64,000 nucleotides of DNA from Niveibacterium umoris (GCF_014197015.1 NZ_JACIET010000001.1:992001-1056000), one strand, 5' to 3'. Numbered from the stretch's first letter, positions 27,738-38,407 are shown. The notes: generated from the sequence alone by a model not told the origin. Translations and numbers: made by a program.

Positions 27738-28621
27738 CAGAACACCTTGTCATCGAGAATGCGGGTCAGGTACTGCCCGTAGCCGCTCTTTGCGAGCGGC
27801 TTGGCGAGCGCCATGAGTTGCTGGTCGTCGATCCACTTCCGGCGCCAGACGATTTCTTCCGGACAACAGATCTTGAGGCCCTGACGCTTCTCCAGGGTCT
27901 GGATGAACTGGCCGGCCTCGATCAGGCTGTCGTGGGTACCGGTGTCCAGCCAGGCGTCGCCACGCCCCATCACCTGCACATCCATCTGCCCGCGTTCCAG
28001 GTAGATTCGGTTCAGATCGGTAATCTCCAGTTCGCCACGCGCCGAAGGCTCGAGGTTGCGCGCGAACTCGACCACCTGATTGTCATAGAAATAGAGGCCG
28101 GTCACTGCGTACCGGCTCTTCGGCGCCTTCGGTTTTTCCTCCAGGCTAACCGCCCGCCCGCTCGCGTCGAACTCGACCACGCCGTAACGTTCTGGATCGT
28201 GCACCGGGTAAGCAAATACCGTCGCACCGTCGGCTCGCGCATCAGCCGCTTCAAGTCGCCTCTGAAGGTCGTGGCCATAGAAGATGTTGTCGCCGAGCAC
28301 GAGCGCGGATGGCGCGTCGCCAACGAAGTCCGCACCGATCGTGAAGGCCTGCGCCAGCCCATCAGGGCTCGGCTGCACCGCGTAGCTGATCTCGATACCC
28401 CAGTGCTTTCCGTCGCCAAGCAGCTGCTCAAAGCGTGGCGTGTCCTGCGGAGTCGAGATAATCAGGATCTCGCGAATTCCCGCGAGCAACAATGCGCACA
28501 GCGGGTAATAGATCATCGGCTTGTCATACACCGGCATGAGCTGTTTGCTCACCGCCAGTGTCACCGGGTGCAGCCGGGTACCGGACCCGCCGGCCAGGAT
28601 GATGCCCTTACGTTGAGTCAT
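27737..28621 (-). CDS. rmlA: Glucose-1-phosphate thymidylyltransferase
   Basis: 294 residues. The start [20 protein letters not shown] carries the nucleotide-binding loop; other RmlA signatures are [40 protein letters not shown] and the C-terminal [10 protein letters not shown]. It makes dTDP-glucose, the first step of dTDP-L-rhamnose synthesis. The ATG at 28621 has AGGAA upstream and gives the standard N-terminus. It lies between rmlD and rmlC in one transcript. Confidence 0.96.
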   Translation of the reverse strand: MTQRKGIILAGGSGTRLHPVTLAVSKQLMPVYDKPMIYYPLCALLLAGIREILIISTPQDTPRFEQLLGDGKHWGIEISYAVQPSPDGLAQAFTIGADFVGDAPSALVLGDNIFYGHDLQRRLEAADARADGATVFAYPVHDPERYGVVEFDASGRAVSLEEKPKAPKSRYAVTGLYFYDNQVVEFARNLEPSARGELEITDLNRIYLERGQMDVQVMGRGDAWLDTGTHDSLIEAGQFIQTLEKRQGLKICCPEEIVWRRKWIDDQQLMALAKPLAKSGYGQYLTRILDDKVF

Positions 28622-28676
28622 GAGGGTTCCTCGATTCAATTTCGCGCGTTTGAGGTGGGCTCTGTGGCCTTCGTGG

Positions 28677-29567
28677 TTACTTGCCCAGGATTTCGGTCAG
28701 CATCCGTTCGACGCCCTGCTCCCAACGCGGGAGCGTCAGCCCGAAGGCTTCCTGCAGACGATTAGTCGCGAGGCGCGAGTTCAGCGGACGTTTGGCGGGC
28801 GTGGGAAAGCTTGTCGTCGGCACAGGCGCAATCTCCTGTACCGCCAGAGATTCGCCTGCACGACGCGCGAACCCGATGACGAAATTCGCATAGCCGTGCC
28901 AGGAAGTTTCGCCCCCAGCAACAAGGTGATACAGGCCGCACAGTTCGGGTTGATTGCGCGTCGCTCGAATTGCATGAGCGGTGACATCCGCCAGCAAGTC
29001 GGCGCCAGTCGGCGCACCGATCTGATCGTCGATCACGGTCAGGCGATCGCGTTCGCGGGCGAGCTTGAGCATGGTCTTCGCGAAGTTGCCGCCGCGCGCC
29101 GCGTACACCCAGCTCGTGCGGAAGATCAGGTGACGACAGCCGCTATCGCGGATCTGCTGCTCGCCTTCGAGCTTGGTCGAACCGTAGACGCTCAAGGGGC
29201 CAACCGCATCCGATTCGGTTCGCGGCGCTTCTCCGCTGCCGTCGAACACATAGTCGGTGGAGTAATGCACGAGCAATGCGCCTGCTGCCGCGGCTTCACG
29301 TGCCAGCACGCCCGGCGCCAGCGCATTGATCTCGCGCGCCAATTCCGGTTCGCTCTCTGCCTTATCTACGGCCGTGTGCGCAGCCGCATTGACAATGACA
29401 TCCGGCTTCACGGCACGCACAGTCTCCGCCAGACCGTCGAGATTGGTGAAGTCGCCGCAGTAATCGGTGCTGTCGAAATCGACGGCAACGATCTGCCCCA
29501 GCGGCGCAAGCGCTCGCTGCAACTCCCAACCCACCTGACCACCCTTTCCGAAAATCAAAACTCGCAT
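28677..29567 (-). CDS. rmlD: dTDP-4-dehydrorhamnose reductase
   Basis: 296 residues. A short-chain dehydrogenase-type NAD(P)-binding start ([16 protein letters not shown]) is followed by the RmlD strings [23 protein letters not shown] and [10 protein letters not shown], which holds the YxxxK catalytic pair. It reduces the 4-keto group to give dTDP-L-rhamnose. GGGGAA lies 6 bases before the ATG at 29567. It follows the acyltransferase gene and precedes rmlA. Confidence 0.95.
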   Translation of the reverse strand: MRVLIFGKGGQVGWELQRALAPLGQIVAVDFDSTDYCGDFTNLDGLAETVRAVKPDVIVNAAAHTAVDKAESEPELAREINALAPGVLAREAAAAGALLVHYSTDYVFDGSGEAPRTESDAVGPLSVYGSTKLEGEQQIRDSGCRHLIFRTSWVYAARGGNFAKTMLKLARERDRLTVIDDQIGAPTGADLLADVTAHAIRATRNQPELCGLYHLVAGGETSWHGYANFVIGFARRAGESLAVQEIAPVPTTSFPTPAKRPLNSRLATNRLQEAFGLTLPRWEQGVERMLTEILGK

Positions 29568-29644
29568 GCGGTTCCCCGGCACTTGGAAGCAATAAGCTGA
29601 TAGCAAGAATTGTGGCGTTGTTCATCAACCATTGCGGATTGGAA

Positions 29645-30844
29645 TCATTGCACAGGCTCTGCCTGGAGGCGCAGTTGCCGGAAGTCTCGCCATTTCTTGC
29701 ACAAAACCCTGCCGGCTCTAATTCCGGGCCATTCAACGGTGACGCATGTCACAGACGCGATTGCAACCACAACAAACGTGTTCAGGATGATCGCAACGAC
29801 ATACAGCTCGATCGATACGTTACGCCACTGGGCGTGGAACAGAGGGCTACTGAAGAGCACCCAAAGTGTGAGGCCATGTAACAGGTAAATGCTGTAACTC
29901 ACTTCGCCAAGCCAGACGGCAGCACGCGCGCGTAAAGCGCCCCACATCGTATTCCCGCTTGCAACCGCGACGAAGAACACAGGCAGGCCGATTGATTCCG
30001 GAACATCGGTTAGCAAGGTGAGCGCAAAACAGAACACCCCAAACACGCCGAACGCACTCGTTTTGGCGAGCCCAGCCAGTTGCGGCACCCTGACCCAATG
30101 CGCCCCGGCGACTCCGCCTGCGAAAAGCGCCAAGATCTTCGCATCCGGCCAACCAAGGTGCCATGCAATAAGCATGACGCACAGCCCAACCGAAGCCGCA
30201 AACACATTCTTCGACTTCAATGTGAGCAGGGCCGCAACTGGAAGGACAAAGTAGAAAAGCCACTCGTACGTTAACGTCCACTGGACGCCCGCAATCATCC
30301 GCCATGTTGCGTTGACACCGTTCAAGTCCGAGGTCTGGCTAAAGGTGAACAGCAGCCAGTGCACGATATGCCGCGCAAATATCAAAGGGCTCTCAACGAT
30401 GTACCCGCCTGCGAGGAGAAAGGTGGAGGCCACGAGAACAGCAACGACGGTATAGAACAGGGGCACGAGTCGCGCCATGCGCGACAAGAAGAAGCCAAAC
30501 CAGTCAAACCGCTTTCCTTGCTCAAGCACGCGACCCCAAAACAGAAAGCCGGTCACCATGAAGAAGAGTGCAACGGCACATTCTCCAGAGTTCGCGAGCA
30601 GCTTTGACGGAGGCAGTTCCCATTTTCCGCGCTGTAAATAGAACCAAGTAATCGAGGCATGATGAATGTACACCGCGATGGCCAGGTAACCGCGAAGCGA
30701 ATCGATTGTTACCAACCGATTCGGAAGCTCATTTTGGCTTCGCCAACCGCTGGGCACTAAAGGCAAAACGATTCTGGCTGCCGTCAGTCCCGCCGCAAGA
30801 ATTGCAAACGCAGCGACGTGCAGAAGAGTCGCTTCCTCCGCCAT
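29645..30844 (-). CDS. Acyltransferase 3 family membrane protein (OafA-like)
   Basis: 399 residues with about ten membrane segments. The family signature is near residue 50: TIDSLRGYLAIAVYIHHASI, with the Arg and His used by acyltransferase-3 enzymes that O-acetylate sugars. There is no C-terminal SGNH domain. The ATG is one base after the rmlB stop, so it belongs to the rml transcript. Position between rmlB and rmlD suggests that it acetylates the polysaccharide, perhaps on rhamnose; the acceptor is inference. Confidence 0.85.
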   Translation of the reverse strand: MAEEATLLHVAAFAILAAGLTAARIVLPLVPSGWRSQNELPNRLVTIDSLRGYLAIAVYIHHASITWFYLQRGKWELPPSKLLANSGECAVALFFMVTGFLFWGRVLEQGKRFDWFGFFLSRMARLVPLFYTVVAVLVASTFLLAGGYIVESPLIFARHIVHWLLFTFSQTSDLNGVNATWRMIAGVQWTLTYEWLFYFVLPVAALLTLKSKNVFAASVGLCVMLIAWHLGWPDAKILALFAGGVAGAHWVRVPQLAGLAKTSAFGVFGVFCFALTLLTDVPESIGLPVFFVAVASGNTMWGALRARAAVWLGEVSYSIYLLHGLTLWVLFSSPLFHAQWRNVSIELYVVAIILNTFVVVAIASVTCVTVEWPGIRAGRVLCKKWRDFRQLRLQAEPVQ

Positions 30845-30845
30845 T

Positions 30846-31916
30846 TCAAACGGCTTCTCGTCCTGCGTAGTTCTTCGCCACCCAATCACGGTAGGCACCA
30901 CTCAGCACGTTCTGCACCCAGTCCTGGTTATCCAGGTACCACTGAACGGTCTTACGGATACCCGTCTCGAAAGTCTCGGCCGGCTTCCAGCCCAGTTCGC
31001 GCTCGATCTTTCGGGCGTCGATCGCGTAGCGTCGGTCATGGCCAGGGCGATCCGTCACATAGGTAATCAGGCGCGCATAGCTGCCCTCTGCACTCGGCTT
31101 GAGTTCGTCGAGCAACGCGATGATGGTCTTCACGATGTCGATGTTCGGCTTCTCGTTCCAGCCGCCGACGTTGTACACCTCGCCCACCTTGCCCTTGGCC
31201 AGGATCGTGCGGATCGCGCTGCAGTGGTCGGTGACATAGAGCCAGTCGCGAATCTGCTGTCCATCGCCGTAGATCGGCAACGGTTTTCCCGCCAGCGCGT
31301 TGGCGATCATCAGCGGAATCAGCTTTTCGGGGAAGTGATACGGCCCGTAGTTGTTCGAGCAATTGCTCGTCGTAACCGGCAGGCCGTAGGTGTGGTGCCA
31401 GGCCCGCACCAGATGATCACTGGCTGCCTTGCTCGCCGAGTAGGGGCTGTTCGGCTCGTAGGTGTTCGTTTCGGTGAACGGCGGATCGTTCGGGCCTAGA
31501 GAGCCGTAAACCTCGTCGGTGGAAACATGGTGAAAGCGGAAGTCCGCTTTCGCTTGACCTTCAAGGCCATTCCAGTACGCGCGTGCCGCTTCGAGCAAGG
31601 TGAACGTGCCCTCGACGTTGGTTCGAACGAATTCGCCGGGGCCGTGGATCGAACGATCAACATGCGATTCGGCGGCGAAGTGCACGATCGCACGCGGGCG
31701 ATGTGTCGCGAGCAGAGAATCGACCAACGCGCGGTCACAGATATCGCCCTCGACAAAGGTGTGCCGGCTATCGCCTTCAAGCGATTTGAGTGTTTCCAGA
31801 TTGCCCGCGTAAGTCAGCTTGTCCAGATTCACGACTGGCTCGCCGGTTGTCGCGATCCAGTCAAGAACAAAATTGCCGCCAATGAAACCGGCCCCGCCGG
31901 TAACGATAATGGTCAT
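30846..31916 (-). CDS. rmlB: dTDP-glucose 4,6-dehydratase
   Basis: 356 residues. Extended SDR fold: [11 protein letters not shown] nucleotide-binding start, [23 protein letters not shown], the [10 protein letters not shown] catalytic Tyr-Lys pair and the C-terminal [12 protein letters not shown]. All are standard for RmlB. It turns dTDP-glucose into the 4-keto-6-deoxy intermediate. A minus-strand terminator lies 54 bases upstream, so rmlB probably opens a separate transcript, followed by the acyltransferase, rmlD, rmlA, rmlC and the nucleotidyltransferase copy 1. Confidence 0.96.
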   Translation of the reverse strand: MTIIVTGGAGFIGGNFVLDWIATTGEPVVNLDKLTYAGNLETLKSLEGDSRHTFVEGDICDRALVDSLLATHRPRAIVHFAAESHVDRSIHGPGEFVRTNVEGTFTLLEAARAYWNGLEGQAKADFRFHHVSTDEVYGSLGPNDPPFTETNTYEPNSPYSASKAASDHLVRAWHHTYGLPVTTSNCSNNYGPYHFPEKLIPLMIANALAGKPLPIYGDGQQIRDWLYVTDHCSAIRTILAKGKVGEVYNVGGWNEKPNIDIVKTIIALLDELKPSAEGSYARLITYVTDRPGHDRRYAIDARKIERELGWKPAETFETGIRKTVQWYLDNQDWVQNVLSGAYRDWVAKNYAGREAV

Positions 31917-31969
31917 GTGAGTCTTTCGGAATCCGGGGTGGTTGTTTGCTTAGGCGACTATTCTAGCGC

Positions 31970-31999
31970 GCACGAAAAAGGCCGGCACTTCGGCCGGCC
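31970..31999 (-). terminator. Rho-independent terminator after nucleotidyltransferase copy 2
   Basis: On the minus strand a GGCCGGC / GCCGGCC stem with 6-base loop is followed directly by TTTTTCGTG. It lies 27 bases past the copy 2 stop and 54 bases before rmlB, separating the EPS assembly genes from the rml block. Confidence 0.8.
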
Positions 32000-32025
32000 G
32001 TAGGGCATGCTCGACCTGTGCAGGC

Positions 32026-33129
32026 TTAGGCTCTGGCGTCGCCCCAGCGCAACGTGCAGCTGTCGTCTCCGACGTACTTCGTCTCGCCGTTCCTGTCCAC
32101 ACAGTACTGCGGCGAAGCGATCACCTCGTCAAAGACCATGTCCTCCCCAAGTCGGGTGTACTCGAACAGCACGCTACGGATCACTTTTGAGCCTGGCCGC
32201 AGGTGACTGCCGTGGCCGATCCATGCAGGCCCGATGACGCTGCATCCCGGGTCGATCCGGACACCCGAACCAATGTAAACCGGTCCGACGATCTGTACGC
32301 TGTCCCACGCAATCGAGGTATTCAGCCCGACCCAGACACCAGGTGCACACTCCTTGCCGGGCATGTCCATCTGTGCCACCTCGCCGCGCAATACGCGCAT
32401 CAGGACCGAGTAATAGTCCGTGACTCTTCCAATATCAATCCAGTTGAAGAAGCGTTTCTGTGCAAAGAACGGCAGTCCTTTTTCGACCAGCAGCGGAAAC
32501 AATTGACTACCGATGTCGAACTCGACGTTCGGTGGTATCAGGTCGAGCACCTCCGGTTCGAAAATGTAGATGCCGGTAGACGCGGCGGTAGATTTCGCAT
32601 CTTCGGGTTTTGGTTTTTCCTGGAAGGAAGTAACACGGCCCGATTCGTCCGTTACGACAATGCCATAGTTCTTGGTTTCCTCTCGAGGCACATCGAGGGT
32701 GACGACACTGGCGATGGCGCCCTTCGTCTTGTGCTCGAAAACTGCTGCCTTGATATCAAGATCAACAATGGCATCGCCGCACAGCACGATAAACGTGTCA
32801 TCGAAAAATCCGCCGAAGTCCTGGATTTTTCGCATCCCCCCGGCAGAACCCACCGGTTTACATACGACTTCACCGTGCTCACGCACGCCTTCATACGAGT
32901 AACCGAGTTCCACGCCGAAACGGCGACCGTCGCCAAAGTAGTTCTCAATCTTCCAGTGCATGAAAGCCACATTGACCATGATCTCCTTCACGCCGTAGTT
33001 GGCGAGGTGATCGATCAGATACTCCATCACTGGTTTGCCGAGAATTGGCACCATCGGCTTTGGCGTGTGCTTTGTCAGTGGTCGTACGCGCGTGCCCTGT
33101 CCGGCAGCAAGGATCAGTGCCTTGGCCAT
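32026..33129 (-). CDS. Sugar-1-phosphate nucleotidyltransferase, copy 2
   Basis: 367 residues, same length as copy 1 (25988-27091) and differing at roughly 27 positions by eye, mostly conservative changes spread along the chain. The active-site regions (AAGQGTRVRPLTKHTPKP, CGDAIVDLD) are identical. The C-terminal hexapeptide region is also kept. It follows the phosphomannomutase gene by 90 bases, which suggests that the true partner sugar could be mannose-1-phosphate. A strong terminator follows it. Whether both copies are needed, or have different sugar or nucleotide preference, is not evident. Confidence 0.85.
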   Translation of the reverse strand: MAKALILAAGQGTRVRPLTKHTPKPMVPILGKPVMEYLIDHLANYGVKEIMVNVAFMHWKIENYFGDGRRFGVELGYSYEGVREHGEVVCKPVGSAGGMRKIQDFGGFFDDTFIVLCGDAIVDLDIKAAVFEHKTKGAIASVVTLDVPREETKNYGIVVTDESGRVTSFQEKPKPEDAKSTAASTGIYIFEPEVLDLIPPNVEFDIGSQLFPLLVEKGLPFFAQKRFFNWIDIGRVTDYYSVLMRVLRGEVAQMDMPGKECAPGVWVGLNTSIAWDSVQIVGPVYIGSGVRIDPGCSVIGPAWIGHGSHLRPGSKVIRSVLFEYTRLGEDMVFDEVIASPQYCVDRNGETKYVGDDSCTLRWGDARA

Positions 33130-33219
33130 TTTCTTCTCCCTAAGTAATGTGACGGAACCTTCGAACCCGAATGCAATGCTCCGGTCCCGACACCAGCAAC
33201 CAGTTCCACCGCGGTCGAG

Positions 33220-34674
33220 TCACTCGACCTTGAGTTGCCCTTTGAGCCGTTGCAGACATTCGGCCACAAGCTGCTCTGCTCGTGCCTGATCCCCTGCTTC
33301 GGCATAGCAACGCAGCTCTGGCGCATTGCCGGACGGTCGGAAATGCACGATCTCGTCGCTCTCGAGATAGATCCGCAAGCCATCGGTTTGGTCTTGCCGC
33401 TTCGCGCTGCCGCAGATCGAACCAAAGAGCGCTGCAAATGCCTCTGGCGATTCAGCGAACTCGCCGATCAGCTTTTTGCTCAGGGCCGTCGGGAAAGATT
33501 GGATGCGGTCGCTAGCGGTAAAGCGTGTGGGCAACAGACCCGGAAGCGCGGAAACCTTGACGCCCCGCTCTCTCGCCATGTGCAGCACGCACAGCATTGG
33601 GAGCACAGCATCACGAGTCATCAGTGGCGCTAGCGTGCGGCCATCCCGTTCGATGGGCGAGCCAACCAGAAAGCCACCGTTGGGCTCGAAACCAACAACC
33701 TGTGTCACGCCAGCGGTAATCAGCTTTTCGATTCCCTCGATGACATAGGGCGAACCGATGCGCGTACGGATCACTTGCTCGAACTTGCCGCACAATTCGA
33801 CAGCGCTGTTCGAACTTACGGTCGTTACAACCCCCTGAGCACGTAGATACTGCGCGCTCAGAATGCCAACGACATCGCCACGAAACCAGTCGCCGTTCTC
33901 GTCGCCCAGCAAAGGGCGATCTGCGTCGCCATCGGTCGACACGATGGCATCGAACCGGTGCTGAGCCGCCCAGCGCCGTGCCTGTTCAATATCGGCCTTG
34001 CTGACCGCCTCGGTATCGATCGGCACAAATTCATCGGTACGCCCGAGCGAAATCACCTCCGCGCCCAGTGCCGAAAGGATCGACTTCAACACCTCGCGCG
34101 CCAGGCTTGAGTGCTCGTAAAAGCCAAGCCGCATCCCCGCAAAGCACCGAGGCGGGAAGAAGTCAACATACCGGGCGACGTACGCATCGTAGGCATTGCG
34201 GTTAATCGACGGCAATGCAACTGTCTGTGCGCCCAAAGGCACATCGACCACCGCCGCGCTGATCTTCGCCTCGTCGGCCTTGGTGATTTCGCCGTCGGCT
34301 CGATAGAACTTGATGCCATTTCGGTCGAAGGGAATGTGACTACCGGTCACCATGATGCCCGGCACGCATCGCTCCTGAGCGTGAAAGGCCAGCGCCGGAG
34401 TGGGCACAGCGCCACAGAAATCGATCGCCAGGCCACTATCGTGAATTGCCGCCGCGCAGGCGGCCGCGATAGCAGGACTACTGGGCCGAAGGTCCATCGC
34501 AATGGCAATGCCGCCCGACTTCTGCGGAATCGCCCCAAGAAATGCTGAGGCATACGCGTAGCAAACTTCGCTGGTCATGTCGGCAACCAAGCCGCGCGCA
34601 CCGCTGGTGCCAAAGCGGACACCGCTTGTGTCCTGGATTTCTTGGATCGATACGCTTCGCGTGGAGTTTTCCAT
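33220..34674 (-). CDS. Phosphomannomutase/phosphoglucomutase-like phosphohexomutase
   Basis: 484 residues in the alpha-D-phosphohexomutase layout: FGTSGARG start, phosphoserine loop VTGSHIPFDRNG (Ser112), metal site STDGDADRPL, sugar loop GFEPNGGFL and phosphate loop RPSGNAPELRCYAE. The sequence departs from classic ManB/CpsG, and the sugar loop EPNGG is unusual, so glucose versus mannose preference is open. ATG at 34674 is preferred to an upstream TTG. The nucleotidyltransferase follows, so together they probably make an NDP-sugar for the exopolysaccharide. Confidence 0.82.
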   Translation of the reverse strand: MENSTRSVSIQEIQDTSGVRFGTSGARGLVADMTSEVCYAYASAFLGAIPQKSGGIAIAMDLRPSSPAIAAACAAAIHDSGLAIDFCGAVPTPALAFHAQERCVPGIMVTGSHIPFDRNGIKFYRADGEITKADEAKISAAVVDVPLGAQTVALPSINRNAYDAYVARYVDFFPPRCFAGMRLGFYEHSSLAREVLKSILSALGAEVISLGRTDEFVPIDTEAVSKADIEQARRWAAQHRFDAIVSTDGDADRPLLGDENGDWFRGDVVGILSAQYLRAQGVVTTVSSNSAVELCGKFEQVIRTRIGSPYVIEGIEKLITAGVTQVVGFEPNGGFLVGSPIERDGRTLAPLMTRDAVLPMLCVLHMARERGVKVSALPGLLPTRFTASDRIQSFPTALSKKLIGEFAESPEAFAALFGSICGSAKRQDQTDGLRIYLESDEIVHFRPSGNAPELRCYAEAGDQARAEQLVAECLQRLKGQLKVE

Positions 34675-34785
34675 CTTGTGCAATTCCAAATTGATTACGA
34701 CAGCCTTCTATCTGCGCCACAACCCCGTCGAGTGCCTACCCATAGGTCTTGGCCGGCATCGTCGACGAACACGTTGCCCCTTTGA

Positions 34786-36108
34786 TCAAGCCCGGCCGAT
34801 CGGCTGATAAGTGAGGCCGGCTGCACGCGGCATCGCCGGGTCGTAGAGATTGCGGCCATCGAACACCACTGGGCTACGCAGCACCGCTTTGATGCGCTCG
34901 AAATCCGGGCTGCGGAATTCCTTCCACTCGGTCACGATGACCAGAGCATCAGCGCCTTCCAGCGCATCCATAGGGTTTTTGGCATACGCCAGGCGCGGTT
35001 CGTCACCGAAGATGCGCTTGGCCTCATGCATAGCCACCGGGTCGTATGCGCTCACAGTCGCGCCGCGCTTGAAAAGCTCCTCGATCACGACGCGACTCGT
35101 TGCCTCGCGCATGTCATCAGTGTTCGGCTTGAAGGCGAGCCCCCACAACGCGAAATGTTTACCGGAAAGGTCCGCTCCAAACTGCTTTACGACCTTGTCG
35201 ACCAACACCATTTTCTGTGCATCATTGGCTGCCTCAACGGCGTTAAGCACCTTGAGGTCCTGCCCCGCATCGGCACCGCTCTTGATCAGCGCCTTCACAT
35301 CCTTCGGGAAGCACGAGCCGCCATAACCGCAACCGGCATAAAGAAAGTGATAGCCGATCCGCGGGTCAGAGCCGATACCCTGGCGCACCAGTTCGATGTC
35401 CGCGCCCAACTTCTCAGCCAGCAACGCCAGCTCGTTCATGAACGAGATCCGCGTTGCCAGCATCGCGTTAGCGGCGTACTTGGTCAGTTCCGCTGAACGC
35501 ACGTCCATTACCACCAGCTTGTCGTGATTGCGCTGGAACGGTGCATACAGCGCACGCATCAAGTAGATCGCGCGTTCGTCTTCTGCGCCAATCACGATGC
35601 GGTCGGGCTTCATGAAGTCATCAACCGCAGCGCCCTCTTTCAGGAATTCCGGGTTGGAGACAACCGAGTACTCCAGATCAAGACCACGCTTTGCCAACTC
35701 GTCTGCCACCGCCGCGCGTACCTTGTCGGCCGTGCCAACAGGCACCGTGCTCTTGTCGATGATCACCTTGTAATCGGTCATCAGGCGGCCGATGTTGCGC
35801 GCCGCTGCCAGCACGTACTTCAAATCGGCAGAGCCGTCCTCATCCGGCGGCGTACCCACCGCGATGAACTGAATTGTTCCAAAGCGCACCGCTTCTTCCA
35901 CGTCGGTCGTGAAGTGCAATCGGCCGGCCGCCACGTTGCGCTCGACTACCTTGTCCAGCCCTGGCTCATGAATAGGAATGCCGCCTTCTTTAAGGATGCG
36001 GATCTTGTTGGGATCCAGATCCAGACACAGCACATCGTTGCCCATCTCGGCGAGGCATGCGCCCGACACCAAACCGACATAGCCGGTGCCTACCACAGTA
36101 ACTTTCAT
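34786..36108 (-). CDS. ugd: UDP-glucose 6-dehydrogenase
   Basis: 440 residues. NAD-binding motif GTGYVG at 7-12, [15 protein letters not shown], and the catalytic cysteine Cys266 in [11 protein letters not shown]; the C-terminal domain has [11 protein letters not shown]. It oxidises UDP-glucose to UDP-glucuronate, giving an acidic sugar precursor. Its place between glycosyltransferase genes and the mutase points to glucuronic acid (or a derived sugar) in the exopolysaccharide. Confidence 0.95.
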   Translation of the reverse strand: MKVTVVGTGYVGLVSGACLAEMGNDVLCLDLDPNKIRILKEGGIPIHEPGLDKVVERNVAAGRLHFTTDVEEAVRFGTIQFIAVGTPPDEDGSADLKYVLAAARNIGRLMTDYKVIIDKSTVPVGTADKVRAAVADELAKRGLDLEYSVVSNPEFLKEGAAVDDFMKPDRIVIGAEDERAIYLMRALYAPFQRNHDKLVVMDVRSAELTKYAANAMLATRISFMNELALLAEKLGADIELVRQGIGSDPRIGYHFLYAGCGYGGSCFPKDVKALIKSGADAGQDLKVLNAVEAANDAQKMVLVDKVVKQFGADLSGKHFALWGLAFKPNTDDMREATSRVVIEELFKRGATVSAYDPVAMHEAKRIFGDEPRLAYAKNPMDALEGADALVIVTEWKEFRSPDFERIKAVLRSPVVFDGRNLYDPAMPRAAGLTYQPIGRA

Positions 36109-36188
36109 CGTTTTGAGTTCCGATTAGTTCGAAGAGAATAATGAGATGCCGTGCTGAAACGGGAAGCGCATCGCACAACGCCCGGGCC

Positions 36189-37283
36189 TTAGGAGTTGAA
36201 TCCGTAAACTGCACACAGTTCACGGTGAACTCGCTCCATCGTGAAGTGCTCAGCGAAGCGAGCCTTTCCGGCCTCGCCCATTTCACGCCAGCGTTGTGGG
36301 CTCACTCGCATCAACGCAGTTGCCAGTGCATCGGCGGATTCGGGTTCAACCATGACGCCTGTCACACCATCATCGACAACTTCGGGTAGGCCGCCCACGC
36401 GGGTCGCAAGAACAGGCAACCCAGCCCGCATTGCTTCTGCAGCGATCAGACCAAAGCCTTCCCAACGCGACGGCACCACCAAGACTTGCGCCGAAGCGAA
36501 GAGCGTTTCCAGATCGCCCGGCGATACCCAGCCGATGCTCGTCACGTTTTCGGGAGTCGCAAGGATCGTGCCGTCGGAGAGCACAGAAGATCCCGCCACG
36601 ACCGCGTGCACCCTGTCGCCCAGCATTCGCAGGGCATCGAAAAGCACATCGACCCCCTTCTGTCGATCAAGTCGCCCCACAAAGAGCACCCGCAACCGTC
36701 CATCAGGCCACTGAGGTGCACCACCCAGTGGCACAGGCCGTCGCCGTGAAACTCCATTTCGCACGACAACAATGCGCGCCGGCGCAATGCCATTCGCCAG
36801 CGCCGTGTATCGTTCATGATCGGAAATGCAGACAATCACGTCGCTCAGCCAGGACATTACGCGCTCGACGGCTACCACCATCGTGCGTGCTGTCCCAGAC
36901 AAAGGTCGATCCCAGGCCCAGCCATGCGCGCAATAAACCACCCGTGCAGATCGATATGCCAGCGCCAAGAATGGCCTTACCAGAGCACCGGCAAACGTCG
37001 AATGAACGTGTACTACATCGACTCGCTCGCGGCGTGCGACAGCTAACGATTTGATTGCCAAGCGCACGGCATTTGATGCCCGCCCGCCCACATCCGGATA
37101 CGTTTCAACCTTAACGCCATCGGGTACTGGCAACTCCTTGCGCTGTGATTCCGGAATCACGACGAGCACATTGTTCGCGCCAAATTCGTCGCACTGCAGC
37201 GGAATCAGCTCGCGCAAGTAAGTGGCAATGCCCCCTTTGATGGTTTCGGCACAATGCAGGACACGGCCGTGCGAAGGGCTCAC
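36189..37283 (-). CDS. Glycosyltransferase family 4 (group 1)
   Basis: 364 residues from a GTG that overlaps the upstream gene stop (GTGA). GT-B fold: HCAETIKGGIATYLREL acceptor-side loop, VLFVGRLDRQKGVD at the start of the donor domain and the E-x7-E motif in SRWEGFGLIAAEAMRAGLP. A retaining cytoplasmic transferase that extends the lipid-linked repeat unit. Donor and acceptor sugars cannot be told from sequence. It lies next to ugd. Confidence 0.88.
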   Translation of the reverse strand: MSPSHGRVLHCAETIKGGIATYLRELIPLQCDEFGANNVLVVIPESQRKELPVPDGVKVETYPDVGGRASNAVRLAIKSLAVARRERVDVVHVHSTFAGALVRPFLALAYRSARVVYCAHGWAWDRPLSGTARTMVVAVERVMSWLSDVIVCISDHERYTALANGIAPARIVVVRNGVSRRRPVPLGGAPQWPDGRLRVLFVGRLDRQKGVDVLFDALRMLGDRVHAVVAGSSVLSDGTILATPENVTSIGWVSPGDLETLFASAQVLVVPSRWEGFGLIAAEAMRAGLPVLATRVGGLPEVVDDGVTGVMVEPESADALATALMRVSPQRWREMGEAGKARFAEHFTMERVHRELCAVYGFNS

Positions 37284-38407
37284 TTCGCCACCTCTCGGCA
37301 CGCCGCGAGCACCTGGCAGGCCGCAGCTTCCCAAGAAAACTTCGCCGCCTGCACGCGCCCTTTTGCGACGAGTTCAGCACGCAGATCAGCATCGCCTGCA
37401 ACGCGCACCAACTGCGCCGCCAATTCATCCGCATTGTGCGGATCAAAGAACACGGCCGCATCGCCACACACTTCCGGAATCGAAGCCGCGCGCGCCGCTA
37501 CGACCGGGCAGCCACAAGTCATTGCCTCCAGCGGCGGAATACCAAACCCCTCGTAAAGCGAAGGAAATACAAAACACATCGCTCCCTCATACAAGGCGCG
37601 AAGCTCACCGTCACTTACGTACCCCAACCACTTCACACGATCGGAATGCACCAGACCGGCTGAGCCAAACACTCGGGCGTTTGCCCCGCCCGCAATCGCA
37701 ATATCAAATGGGGGGTCATCGAGCTTCGCGATGGTGTCGAGCACCAGACGGAAGTTCTTGTGGGCCGCCATGCTGCTCACCGCGAGAACAAACGGGCGAT
37801 CCGCCAATCCAAATCGTGCAATCGCGCCTACGTCGGCTGGCACACGAAGGATGTGCTCTCCACCCTCAATCACCACATCAATCTTCTTGGCCGGAATACC
37901 GAAGCGCCGGGTTAACTCACCCTTCGAGAACTCCGAAACGGTGATGATTCGACGACTCATCAAACCGAGCAATGGCATCAAGATTCGGTACCACCAGCGA
38001 AATCCACGGCTAAATGCGCGCGGAATCGCTGCGGTCGCCGCATCGTGAATCACTACCACCTGGCTGCGAACGCCGGCCGGCGCTGTATTGCAAAGACTAA
38101 GCAACAAGCGTCCCTTGACAGCGCCGCGCAAATCCAGTTGCTCCCATAGTTGCCCATCACGCTTGCCGACAGCACTCACCGAAATATTGCGAAATTGATG
38201 ACGCTCGGGAACCGTGCGGGGGATCAGAACTTTGAATTCCAATTCAGCCAATCTCGGATCTGAGCGATCAAGCAAACTATCAATAGCGTTAAGCACTTCG
38301 TAGGCAAAACGATCGACCCCGGTGGCGCGCCGCCCCAAAAACCGGCCGTTTACAACAATTGTCGATGATGAAGCTGCTGTTAATGATCCTACTGCGTCAC
38401 TTTGCAT
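37280..38407 (-). CDS. Glycosyltransferase family 4 (group 1)
   Basis: 375 residues. Early NGRFLGRRATGVDRFAYEVL and the donor-site string SLYEGFGIPPLEAMTCGCPVV (E-x7-E) place it with GT4 enzymes similar to mannosyl- or rhamnosyltransferases (WbaZ/MtfB-like). The start overlaps the preceding hydrolase gene by 11 bases and its stop overlaps the next transferase, so the three are coupled. Specific sugar unknown. Confidence 0.88.
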   Translation of the reverse strand: MQSDAVGSLTAASSSTIVVNGRFLGRRATGVDRFAYEVLNAIDSLLDRSDPRLAELEFKVLIPRTVPERHQFRNISVSAVGKRDGQLWEQLDLRGAVKGRLLLSLCNTAPAGVRSQVVVIHDAATAAIPRAFSRGFRWWYRILMPLLGLMSRRIITVSEFSKGELTRRFGIPAKKIDVVIEGGEHILRVPADVGAIARFGLADRPFVLAVSSMAAHKNFRLVLDTIAKLDDPPFDIAIAGGANARVFGSAGLVHSDRVKWLGYVSDGELRALYEGAMCFVFPSLYEGFGIPPLEAMTCGCPVVAARAASIPEVCGDAAVFFDPHNADELAAQLVRVAGDADLRAELVAKGRVQAAKFSWEAAACQVLAACREVAK

